A stretch of 13,574 nucleotides of DNA, from assembly GCA_964373925.1 (NCBI GenBank), contig CAYJWS010000031.1, positions 1 through 13,574 on the forward strand. The letters run 5' to 3'. The position numbers were made by a program, and so were the translations under genes. The stretch comes from CAYJWS01 sp964373925. GTDB lineage: Bacteria; Patescibacteriota; Patescibacteriia; Buchananbacterales; GWA2-38-13. Under the pieces are notes generated by a model that worked only from the letters and a program-made list of their open reading frames with translations, did no database searches and was not told where the DNA came from. Shown here one piece after another: positions 1 to 6,119 of the stretch (positions within the stretch are counted from its first letter, which is position 1; the number at the start of each line of letters is the position of its first letter).

Positions 1-63
1 CTATTTTAATATTGTCGTTGTTCTTTAACAACCGAGAAACTCTTTTTTGACGGAGAAATTGTT

Positions 64-1452
64 ATGATGACTGAACCATCATTTGCCTTTGGTAACCAGT
101 GGAAAGCTCGTTGCTTTGTGTGCGGAGAATCGCACGGACAATACCAGACGGGTCACCGTCTTTGTGAAAAATGCGTGGAACGATACAAACAACATGAGTT
201 TTTCAAGGGCATGTCTGATCTTTCTTCATGCTTTGCCACTATTCTACCGGAGGCAGATGGTATTGTGGAAGAAAGATTACGTCAAGGATTCAAGGATTTA
301 TTCCTTGGATACAAACAGGGTAAAACCAATCACGATCCACAGGAATTGCTTGAAACAGTATTTTCTCGGAGACTGTTACTCCCCTGTGGCCAGCCAGCGC
401 TCTTTGAAATGGAACATCTGGCTAAGTTTTCAGGTTTTGGAGGTGTTTGGACTCTTGATTTGTCTCCCTACATTTGGTCGGGTACCCTCAAGGATTTGAG
501 ATCTTGGGCGGTACTGTCCTTGGCGATTGAACACAAGATTAACCACATGGCGCTTTGGACAGCCGGTAATGCCGGATTTAGTTTAGCCAAGTTAGTACAC
601 CGCTGGAACGCCACCGTGGATGAAACAGAACGGAAAACTGTCTATTGTATGGTGGATGCGTCTGCGCCGCCCGAAATAGTGGTAATGCTCCGTTCACTTC
701 AATGCCGAGTGGCGCCTATTGCCACGGGTAGCGGAGCCATTCTTTCAAGAGAACAGCTCTACCACGTGTTTGTTGCTTTATCAAATGAACAAGAACATTA
801 TTGGCAGGTTACCGATGGCTGGGATGGCGTAGGGGTTTTTATGTACTCCCTTTTGGCACAGCAGTGCCTCCATTTCTTGCGCAAAGAGCTGGAGCAAAAC
901 GCGACACTCAAAGATGCCGATGTCTACGTTATCCTGCCTCTTGGGACAGGCAACTTCCTTCTCGGTGTTATCCGAGGCATGGAGCGCTTCGGTCAAGGGC
1001 GGGCAAAGGTAGTGGCGGCCCTGCCCCATGGAGACCATATGATGGTGCCTTTTTTTCCAAAGAAAGGAGAACCAAACGGCAGACCTCGCATGCGTCCTGA
1101 TGAGCCCGAAGCGCCAAAGCTCACAGGCTTTTATTCGCCGCTCTCGCCTTGTTTGTATTCTTTAGTTGCAAATCAGAAGTTTCAAGATGTGAGCGCGGTG
1201 GAGTTTATTGAGGTAGATAGAGCGTCTCAGATTGAAGCGGCAGCTCGCGTCTTGAGTCCCGCTAACCCAACCATTGCCAGCGAACCATCTGCTCTCATCG
1301 CCTTTGGCGCCTTAAAACAGCTAGTCCAACGCATTCGCAACTACGGGCAAAAACCCGAGAAAAGCGTTGCGCTGGTGGTGAATTCTGGTTTTGGCCTTAT
1401 GGGCGCAAAAGAGCAGGAGTTCTATACCAAAAGTATCTTCGCCTTCCGCTAA
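64..1452 (+). CDS. PLP-dependent enzyme, fold type II (threonine synthase-like), with N-terminal zinc ribbon
   Basis: This 462-residue protein has the architecture of threonine synthase and related beta-family PLP enzymes. Residues 17-37 form a zinc ribbon (C17xxC20, C34xxC37), as in many threonine synthases. The likely Schiff-base lysine is K143 in TLKD, matching the usual SFKDR motif. A TAGNAG loop at 166-171 resembles the SxGN substrate/phosphate loop. A glycine-rich PLP-phosphate loop, PLGTGN, lies at 292-297. SEPSA at 406-410 and NSGFGL at 440-445 match the conserved C-terminal EPsgA and tGhG motifs. The start at 64 is preceded by GGAGA (52-56) at 7 nt spacing; an adjacent ATG at 67 is also possible. 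The gene is monocistronic in the window and ends at a terminator. It is more GC-rich than the atp genes: one sampled 60-nt line has 29 G/C against 24 in atpA. The family call is firm, but the substrate is not. It could be a divergent threonine synthase or an enzyme acting on another amino acid. No threonine-pathway genes are adjacent. Confidence 0.8.
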   Translation: MMTEPSFAFGNQWKARCFVCGESHGQYQTGHRLCEKCVERYKQHEFFKGMSDLSSCFATILPEADGIVEERLRQGFKDLFLGYKQGKTNHDPQELLETVFSRRLLLPCGQPALFEMEHLAKFSGFGGVWTLDLSPYIWSGTLKDLRSWAVLSLAIEHKINHMALWTAGNAGFSLAKLVHRWNATVDETERKTVYCMVDASAPPEIVVMLRSLQCRVAPIATGSGAILSREQLYHVFVALSNEQEHYWQVTDGWDGVGVFMYSLLAQQCLHFLRKELEQNATLKDADVYVILPLGTGNFLLGVIRGMERFGQGRAKVVAALPHGDHMMVPFFPKKGEPNGRPRMRPDEPEAPKLTGFYSPLSPCLYSLVANQKFQDVSAVEFIEVDRASQIEAAARVLSPANPTIASEPSALIAFGALKQLVQRIRNYGQKPEKSVALVVNSGFGLMGAKEQEFYTKSIFAFR

Positions 1453-1463
1453 GGCAAAGATAC

Positions 1464-1495
1464 AAGGCACACAAAATTATGTGCCTTATTTTTTT
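1464..1495 (+). terminator. Intrinsic terminator after the PLP enzyme
   Basis: A perfect 8-bp stem, AAGGCACA/TGTGCCTT, with an 8-nt loop is followed by ATTTTTTT. It begins 11 nt after the stop codon of the PLP enzyme, so it separates that gene from the atp operon. Confidence 0.9.
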
Positions 1496-1552
1496 GAGCA
1501 GCCAAATCCAGCCTTTAGTTGCCCTTCTTTCTTATGGGTCTGTTAGGAAAAA

Positions 1553-1803
1553 GATAAAATCGGAGTATTAAATGTTAAAATCGGACTATTAGCAAGTTCT
1601 CTGAAATTGCCATTTTCCCTTTGTCATTCCCCCGATAGCCATCGGGCGAATCCAGAAACAAATATATAGATTGCCTTATAAATATGAGGTTTTTAACGAA
1701 CGGCGGTGTGAATTTATTCTGGATTCCGGCTCCGGGGCCGGAATGACAAATATCCTGATTTTATCAAAAACTCCGATTTTAGCTTTTAGATTGTCCGATT
1801 TTA
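1553..1803. repeat. Nested inverted-repeat element (MITE/REP-like), about 250 bp
   Basis: This gene-free stretch between the PLP enzyme and the atp promoter is a layered palindrome. The outer layer is the 11-mer TAAAATCGGA(G/C), present twice on the left (1555-1565, 1576-1586) and twice inverted on the right (1771-1781, 1793-1803), with units 21-22 nt apart. The inner layer pairs TTGTCATTCC (1621-1630) with GGAATGACAA (1740-1749), and GAATCCAGAA (1648-1657) with TTCTGGATTC (1717-1726). Each inner arm holds its own hairpin: CCCGAT-AGCC-ATCGGG at 1631-1646 and CCGGC...GCCGG at 1726-1741. There is no open reading frame inside, so any mobility would be non-autonomous. Calling it mobile is inference. 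Confidence 0.75.
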
Positions 1804-1832
1804 ACTTTTAAATAACATCTTTCTTATGAGTC

Positions 1833-1860
1833 TTGACAAACTGGCATGGATAGTTACAAT
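1833..1860 (+). promoter_or_regulatory. Sigma-70-type promoter of the atp operon
   Basis: The -35 box TTGACA (1833-1838) and -10 box TACAAT (1855-1860) are 16 nt apart. This predicts transcription starting near 1867, about 40 nt before the first atp start codon. It is the best promoter match upstream of the operon, and no second one of comparable quality was seen inside it. Confidence 0.75.
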
Positions 1861-1866
1861 TTACAT

Positions 1867-1895
1867 GATGGTGAAAATGTTTTCATCACCTTTTT
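1867..1895 (+). promoter_or_regulatory. Leader hairpin with U-tract at the predicted 5' end of the atp mRNA
   Basis: Arms 1867-1877 and 1880-1890 pair over 11 positions with one mismatch and one G-U. They close on a tiny loop and are followed by TTTTT (1891-1895). The shape is that of an intrinsic terminator, but it sits at the predicted +1 of the operon and 12 nt before its first ATG. It could protect the mRNA 5' end or attenuate transcription; the sequence cannot decide. A gene upstream that needs it as a terminator is not evident. Confidence 0.5.
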
Positions 1896-1906
1896 AATAT
1901 AAGAAA

Positions 1907-2179
1907 ATGGACAAAAAAGGAGAGCTCCGCACAATGTGGTGGAAGGAGTATTCCGGCATGATGATTGATATATCCGGATGGCTTGTGGTGCCGGTCATCC
2001 TTGGGCTTCTTTTAGGAAAATGGCTCGATTCAAGATATCAAACAAAACCATGGCTTACTGTAGTTTGCGTGGGAGTGGCTTTTGTCATAACCAATGTCGG
2101 CATAATACGCAAAGGAATTCAAATTACGAAAAAGACAGAAAAGGAAAAAAGAAATAACAATGATAGTAAAGTAAAATAA
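1907..2179 (+). CDS. atpI: AtpZ/AtpI-family ATP synthase accessory membrane protein
   Basis: This is a 90-residue protein with two predicted membrane helices (about 21-40 and 48-66). Between them is the conserved GKWLDSRYQTKPWL-type loop (37-50) of the ATPase_gene1/AtpZ family, which sits first in many atp operons. Family members help assemble the c-ring or serve a Mg2+/Ca2+ transport role. The C-terminus is a charged Lys/Asn tail (about 75-90). Transmembrane content and operon position also allow the name AtpI, but the motif favours AtpZ. The start is uncertain. The ATG at 1907 has only an A-rich upstream, whereas an in-frame ATG at 1934 has GGAGAG (1919-1924) 9 nt ahead and would give an 81-residue protein. 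Four nucleotides separate its stop from atpB. Confidence 0.8.
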   Translation: MDKKGELRTMWWKEYSGMMIDISGWLVVPVILGLLLGKWLDSRYQTKPWLTVVCVGVAFVITNVGIIRKGIQITKKTEKEKRNNNDSKVK

Positions 2180-2183
2180 TTCG

Positions 2184-3029
2184 ATGTCAAATACCGAAAG
2201 TACAAAAATGGAAGAAACAGCGCAGACGCCAACGCTTTTTGCTGAGCCCATTTTTCATATAGGATCTTTTACTGTGACAAATTCTCTTATAAATTCTTGG
2301 GCGGTTGTTTGCGTCATTATTATTGTATCCATTATTATTCGAGCGAAAATTAAGCAGATTCCAAAAGGCATACAAAATATAGCGGAAATTATTTTAGAGA
2401 GAGCGTTCAATCTCGCCGATTCTGTAACCGGCTCAAGAGAAAAGACAATGAGATTTTTGCCTATAGTTCTTCCTTTGTTTATTTTTATTCTTTTAAACAA
2501 TTGGCTTGGGCTTTTTCCCGGAGTTGGAAGCATTGGTTTTTTTGGAAGCGAGGGATCACGCAAAGTTTTTATTCCATTTTTTCGAGGAGGAACTGCAGAT
2601 CTCAACACAACTTTGGCTTTGGCAATAATGGCAGTCGTACTCACGCATATATTCGGAGTTGTGTATACGACGGCGTGGGGGCACATCAATAAGTTTATTA
2701 ATATAAAGCTTATATTAGGGCTGCCTAAAAAAATTTTTAAAGAAAAACAGTATACATCAATTATTCTTATTCCAGTACAGTTCGCCGTAGGCCTTATTGA
2801 AATTGTTGGGGAAATAGCAAAGGTGGCTTCGCTTTCATTTCGTCTTTTTGGGAATATTTTTGCCGGAGAAGTGCTCTTGGGAGCCATGGCGGCTATTTTT
2901 GCGTATGTTATTCCAATCCCTTTTATTTTTTTGGAGATTGTTGTCGGAATTATTCAGGCGCTTATTTTTTCTATGCTGACGCTCGTATTCCTTTCTGTTA
3001 TGACGGCCGAGCATAATGAGGCGCATTAG
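2184..3029 (+). CDS. atpB: F1Fo ATP synthase subunit a
   Basis: This 281-residue polytopic protein forms the ion half-channels of Fo next to the c-ring. The essential arginine is R220 in SLSFRLFGNIFAGE (216-229), equivalent to E. coli aR210. N224 and E229 of that motif are also present. The C-terminal helix carries Q258, aligned with E. coli Q252, in GIIQALIFSMLTLVFLS. The N-terminal region has GLFPG at 109-113. E251 occupies the place of E. coli H245, as in many bacteria. Length is normal for bacterial a subunits. There is no recognisable SD, and the start lies 4 nt after the atpI/Z stop, so translational coupling is likely. A palindromic element follows the stop codon. Confidence 0.97.
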   Translation: MSNTESTKMEETAQTPTLFAEPIFHIGSFTVTNSLINSWAVVCVIIIVSIIIRAKIKQIPKGIQNIAEIILERAFNLADSVTGSREKTMRFLPIVLPLFIFILLNNWLGLFPGVGSIGFFGSEGSRKVFIPFFRGGTADLNTTLALAIMAVVLTHIFGVVYTTAWGHINKFINIKLILGLPKKIFKEKQYTSIILIPVQFAVGLIEIVGEIAKVASLSFRLFGNIFAGEVLLGAMAAIFAYVIPIPFIFLEIVVGIIQALIFSMLTLVFLSVMTAEHNEAH

Positions 3030-3034
3030 GCCAC

Positions 3035-3083
3035 TGCGAGTACGATTTGAGATCTGGCAGATGGGTTTCAAATCGTGTCCGCA
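3035..3083. repeat. REP-like inverted repeat in the atpB-atpE gap
   Basis: Arms 3035-3050 and 3068-3083 match at 13 of 16 positions around a 17-nt loop. The mismatches cluster near the outer end. The sequence just outside the right arm reads GCAATGACAC, sharing the AATGACA tip of the elements at 1621-1749 and 12879-12969. It begins 5 nt after the atpB stop. No U-tract follows, so it is not a classical terminator. In the transcript it would form a hairpin between the mRNAs for subunits a and c. Confidence 0.65.
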
Positions 3084-3153
3084 ATGACACGAGCCAATAA
3101 ACTAGATAGTATAAATAATTTAAGCAAAATGTATTTGCGAAAATAGATTTTGC

Positions 3154-3160
3154 AAGGAGA
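3154..3160 (+). promoter_or_regulatory. Strong Shine-Dalgarno of atpE
   Basis: AAGGAGA lies 6 nt before the atpE ATG. It is the only strong SD inside the atp operon; atpB, F, H, A, G, D and C have none. This fits the need for about ten c subunits per enzyme. Confidence 0.8.
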
Positions 3161-3166
3161 AAGAAT

Positions 3167-3379
3167 ATGGAAAATTTAGATGTGCTTGCCAAGGCGCTTG
3201 CCATCGGCCTTGGATCGTTTTTTCCCGCGTGGGCTATTGGAAAAATCGGCGCGGAAGCCATGCGTTCAATCGGCAGGAACCCCGAGGCGACTCAAAAGAT
3301 TTTGGTACCCATGCTTTTGATGGCGGCGTTTGCTGAAGCTATCGCGATCTACGCGCTGGTTATCGCGTTTTCAATTTAG
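3167..3379 (+). CDS. atpE: F1Fo ATP synthase subunit c
   Basis: This 70-residue hairpin of two membrane helices forms the rotating c-ring. The polar loop RNPEA (37-41) contacts gamma and epsilon. The ion-binding carboxylate is E57 in helix 2 (AEAIAIYALVIA), aligned with E. coli D61. The Na+ signature is absent: the helix-1 position that is Gln in Na+ c subunits is I24, and the residue after E57 is Ala rather than Ser/Thr. H+ coupling is therefore predicted. P20 in helix 1 is shared with many bacteria. Oddly, the helix-1 GxGxGxG packing motif reads F19-x-A21-x-A23-x-G25, with W22 nearby. Length is slightly short but normal for the family. The start is fixed by the SD at 3154-3160. Confidence 0.95.
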   Translation: MENLDVLAKALAIGLGSFFPAWAIGKIGAEAMRSIGRNPEATQKILVPMLLMAAFAEAIAIYALVIAFSI

Positions 3380-3390
3380 CATCATTAAAA

Positions 3391-3590
3391 TTCGAAGCAC
3401 GACCCAGTCATACGACGGGTCGCCCCATCGAATGATCGGGGCGAAGCACGAAATTCGAAACAATGTTTCAAATTTTAAAATCCAAAACATTTTAGTTATT
3501 AAATTTTTGAATTTGTTTCGGATTTCGACCCATTCGACAAGCTCAGGGTCGTCCTGAGTAAAGTTGAAGTACGATATTCGAATTTCGAAT
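3391..3590. repeat. Composite palindromic repeat in the atpE-atpF gap
   Basis: Most of this 223-nt gap is structured repeat. Outer hairpins pair CGACCC with GGGTCG on the left (3400-3405/3417-3422) and again on the right (3526-3531/3546-3551). A central inverted repeat joins 3449-3463 to 3513-3527 at 14 of 15 positions. CGCCCC/GGGGCG (3421-3426/3438-3443) and CTCAGG/CCTGAG (3542-3547/3553-3558) form further stems. GAAG(C/T)ACGA recurs three times (near 3394, 3443 and 3566). The right half contains the CAAGCTCAGGGTCGTCCTGAG-like sequence seen in repeats of other bacterial genomes. No gene or terminator is visible. Confidence 0.75.
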
Positions 3591-3602
3591 TTATATAATA
3601 TT

Positions 3603-4112
3603 ATGGAATCCATAATCCAAACATTTCATATAGACTGGAAGCTTATAGTGGCGCAGATGGTTAATTTTGCCATTGTGGTCGCGGTTCTTTGGTTTTTTGC
3701 CCTCAAGCCATTGGCCAAAAAAATGTCAGAGCGCACAAAGACCATTGAAAAGAGCTTGGAAGAGGCAAAGACCATTTCGGATAATTTGAAAAAATCCGAA
3801 GAGGAGAGGGGGCGGGCGATAGCCGACGCGAGAGGAGCCGCGCAAAAAATCCTTGATGAGGCAAAGTCTTTGGCGCTTTCTGATCGCGAAAAAAATATAA
3901 ATGAAGCAAAGCTGCAGGTACAAAAAGTTGTCATAGACGGCAAGAGGCAGATAACACTAGAAAAGGAAAAAATGGTTCAAGGCATCAAAAATGAAACCGC
4001 GGATTTGGTCGTTTTGGCTACAACAAAACTTTTAGAAAAAATCGTTGATAAAAAAATTGACAAAGAACTTGTAAAAAAAGCTTTAGATGAGGCGAAAAAA
4101 GGAAAGCTATAA
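3603..4112 (+). CDS. atpF: F1Fo ATP synthase subunit b
   Basis: This 169-residue peripheral-stalk protein has one N-terminal membrane helix (about 14-33), a K-P-L boundary at 35-37, and then a long, highly charged helix (about 40-150) rich in Lys, Glu and Ala that would form the b-dimer coiled coil. The C-terminal part reaches the delta subunit on top of F1. The ATG at 3603 is chosen because an upstream in-frame TTG at 3564 would start translation inside the repeat element and add a non-family leader. There is no SD; the start context is AT-rich. Its TAA lies in a 12-bp palindrome, and atpH begins 11 nt later. One b gene is present, with no b-prime. Confidence 0.95.
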   Translation: MESIIQTFHIDWKLIVAQMVNFAIVVAVLWFFALKPLAKKMSERTKTIEKSLEEAKTISDNLKKSEEERGRAIADARGAAQKILDEAKSLALSDREKNINEAKLQVQKVVIDGKRQITLEKEKMVQGIKNETADLVVLATTKLLEKIVDKKIDKELVKKALDEAKKGKL

Positions 4113-4120
4113 ATATTTAT
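4109..4120. other. Perfect AT palindrome spanning the atpF stop
   Basis: ATAAATATTTAT is self-complementary over 12 nt and contains the atpF stop codon TAA (4110-4112), 3 nt before the atpH ATG. It is all A/T, so chance is a real possibility. Confidence 0.4.
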
Positions 4121-4123
4121 TTC

Positions 4124-4522
4124 ATGAAGATAAGCCCAAAACAATACGCACAGGCGCTCTACGAGATGACACAAACCGCATCTTCGCATGATTTGGATAT
4201 CGCAATTCAAAATTTTGTAAAATATTTGGGGATAAGGGGGGATATAAGCAGGGCTAGCCAGATTATTTTGGAATTTGAAAAGTACTACAACTCTCAAGAA
4301 GGAATCCTCGGTATTGAGGCGAGATCTGCCCATGAATTTTCAAGCGATGAAAGAAAAGAGATTATTTTGGGCTTGGAAAAAATTACAGAGAAAAAAATCG
4401 AGCTTCATCATAAAGTTGATAATGAAATTTTGGGCGGAGTAATTTTTAAAATTCAAGATGCCATTATAGATGCCAGCTTAAAAACCCAGCTCACACATTT
4501 GCATAAACAATTGACCCAATAA
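4124..4522 (+). CDS. atpH: F1Fo ATP synthase subunit delta, short form
   Basis: This 132-residue protein in the delta position links the b stalk to the alpha crown. The N-terminus KQYAQALYEM (6-15) matches the delta Y/A-x-AL-Y/F motif. The C-terminal segment with GGVIFKIQDAIIDASLKTQL (103-122) matches the conserved GG-(I/V)-x(5)-D-x-(I/V)-(I/L)-D-x-S region. It is clearly shorter than typical bacterial delta (about 175-180 residues). The loss is mostly in the N-terminal six-helix domain, which is represented by about 55 residues. There is no frameshift evidence: both ends are conserved in one frame. No SD is present, and it is probably coupled to atpF. Thirteen nucleotides separate it from atpA. 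Confidence 0.88.
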   Translation: MKISPKQYAQALYEMTQTASSHDLDIAIQNFVKYLGIRGDISRASQIILEFEKYYNSQEGILGIEARSAHEFSSDERKEIILGLEKITEKKIELHHKVDNEILGGVIFKIQDAIIDASLKTQLTHLHKQLTQ

Positions 4523-4533
4523 ATGAATTTATT
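4518..4533. other. AT-rich palindrome spanning the atpH stop
   Basis: AATAAAT (4518-4524) and ATTTATT (4527-4533) are perfectly complementary around GA. The atpH stop TAA (4520-4522) is in the left arm and the atpA ATG follows at 4536. It resembles the atpF-atpH junction. Confidence 0.4.
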
Positions 4534-4535
4534 AT

Positions 4536-6038
4536 ATGAATAAAGACAAGATAATAGAAAATCTTAAAGAACAAATTACGAAATACAAAACGCAAGCCAC
4601 CATGGAAGAGGTGGGATCCGTTATTGAAGTAGGCGATGGCATCGCGAAGATTTCGGGGCTTAGCCACGCCATGGCATCCGAGATGCTTGATTTTGGAGGC
4701 GGAGTGTTTGGAGTCGTTTTGAACCTTGAAGAAGATTTTGTCGGAGCTATTATTTTGGGTGATTTTTCAAAAGTGAGCGAAGGGACTATTGTAAAAAAAA
4801 CAGGAAGAATTTTAGAGATTCCTGTTGGGCAAAATTTTATCGGAAGAGTGGTGAATTCTCTGGGAGAGCCTCTTGATGGAAAAGGAAAAATCAAGGCAGA
4901 CGCTTCGTACCCTCTTGAAAAAATCGCTCCGCGCGTCATAACCCGCGAGCCCGTCACCAAGCCGGTTCAAACTGGAATTATTGCCATTGACGCGATGATT
5001 CCTATTGGGCGCGGGCAAAGAGAGTTGATTATAGGAGACCGCCAAACAGGAAAAACCGCTATTGCCATTGACACCATTGTAAATCAAAAAGGGCAGGATA
5101 TGATCTGCATTTATGTCGCCATAGGGCAAAAAGAATCAAAGATCGCAAGAATCATAGGAGAGCTTGAAGCGCGAGGAGCTATGGACTATACTATTATAGT
5201 TTTGGCAGGCGCGTCAGATCCCGCCCCTATGCTGTACTTGTCCCCGTTTGCCGGATGCGCCATTGGCGAATATTTTATGGATAAGGGAAAAGATGTTTTG
5301 GTCGTATACGACGATCTCTCCAAGCACGCGGTATCATATAGGGAGGTTTCACTCTTGCTTCGAAGGCCTCCGGGACGCGAAGCATATCCCGGAGACGTGT
5401 TTTACCTCCATTCAAGGCTTTTGGAGCGCGCGGCATGCCTGAATAAAGAAAACGGAGGAGGGTCGCTTACCGCGCTTCCCATTATTGAAACGCAGGCGGG
5501 AGATATCTCCGCGTATATTCCGACCAATGTCATCTCTATTACCGATGGGCAGATCTTTTTGGAAACCGATCTTTTTTATCAGGGTATCAGGCCGGCTATT
5601 AATACGGGGCTTTCGGTTTCGCGGGTTGGATCCGCGGCGCAAATTAAGGCAATGAAGCAGGTCGCGGGTAAGCTCAAGCTTGATATGGCGCAGTTTAGAG
5701 AGCTTGCCGCGTTCGCTCAGTTCGGGTCAGATCTTGATGAGTCAACGCAGAAACAGATTAACAGGGGAAGAATGTTTACTGAAATTTTAAAGCAGAATCA
5801 GTTCAAAGTTATGAAGGCCGAAGAAGAGGTAGTAGTTTTATACGCCGCTATCAACGGGTTTATTGATGACATTGTTGTTGAAAAAGTTAAGTTATTCCAA
5901 GAAGGGCTCATACGCTTTATGCAGGCGCAGAGCAGGAAAGTTTTGGAGAAAATTATCCAGGAAAAGCAGATTACCAAAGATATTGAAGAAGAATTGAAGA
6001 AAGCAATTACTGAATTTAAAAAAGGTTTTGCAAGATAG
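4536..6038 (+). CDS. atpA: F1 ATP synthase subunit alpha
   Basis: This 500-residue non-catalytic nucleotide-binding subunit alternates with beta in the F1 hexamer. The Walker A motif GDRQTGKT is at 167-174. The arginine finger R363 lies in SVSRVGSAAQ (360-369), equivalent to E. coli alpha R376. DVLVVYDD at 253-260 is the Walker B strand. PGREAYPGDVFYLHSRLLER (279-298) is the typical alpha region. The N-terminal helix (1-20) would bind delta, and the C-terminal helical domain spans about 375-500. Length is normal. The start has no SD and lies 13 nt after atpH. An 81-nt gap made of 7-nt repeats follows. Confidence 0.98.
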   Translation: MNKDKIIENLKEQITKYKTQATMEEVGSVIEVGDGIAKISGLSHAMASEMLDFGGGVFGVVLNLEEDFVGAIILGDFSKVSEGTIVKKTGRILEIPVGQNFIGRVVNSLGEPLDGKGKIKADASYPLEKIAPRVITREPVTKPVQTGIIAIDAMIPIGRGQRELIIGDRQTGKTAIAIDTIVNQKGQDMICIYVAIGQKESKIARIIGELEARGAMDYTIIVLAGASDPAPMLYLSPFAGCAIGEYFMDKGKDVLVVYDDLSKHAVSYREVSLLLRRPPGREAYPGDVFYLHSRLLERAACLNKENGGGSLTALPIIETQAGDISAYIPTNVISITDGQIFLETDLFYQGIRPAINTGLSVSRVGSAAQIKAMKQVAGKLKLDMAQFRELAAFAQFGSDLDESTQKQINRGRMFTEILKQNQFKVMKAEEEVVVLYAAINGFIDDIVVEKVKLFQEGLIRFMQAQSRKVLEKIIQEKQITKDIEEELKKAITEFKKGFAR

Positions 6039-6043
6039 AATTT

Positions 6044-6113
6044 CTAATAACTAATTCCTAATTACTAATGAAATGATTAAATTTTGAAAATTGAGAATTA
6101 AAAATTGAAAATT
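6044..6113. repeat. 7-nt-periodic imperfect inverted repeat in the atpA-atpG gap
   Basis: Four tandem heptamers of the form CTAATNN occupy 6044-6071. On the other side, 6090-6113 reads as three ATT-initial heptamers (ATTGAGA, ATTAAAA, ATTGAAA) followed by ATT. The reverse complement of the left block is an ATTAGNN series, so the two halves form an imperfect inverted repeat with the same period. It ends just before the atpG ATG and contains a misleading in-frame TTG at 6105. Confidence 0.65.
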
Positions 6114-6119
6114 TCCGTT

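Noticed and set aside
17..48. GTTGTT-CTTT-AACAAC hairpin and a downstream GAG-AAA-CTC-TTTTTT as a terminator of an upstream gene.
   Set aside because: The first stem has no U-tract and the second has only 3 bp. No upstream gene is visible in the window, so a terminator call is not supportable.
1553..1803. A CRISPR-like array suggested by repeated TAAAATCGGA motifs.
   Set aside because: There are only two copies per side, in opposite orientations, spaced 21-22 nt with no regular unique spacers and no cas genes.
2255..2887. A 210-codon open frame on the minus strand opposite atpB.
   Set aside because: It lies wholly within a certain atpB on the other strand, resembles no family, and has no promoter or SD. 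It is a shadow of the real gene.
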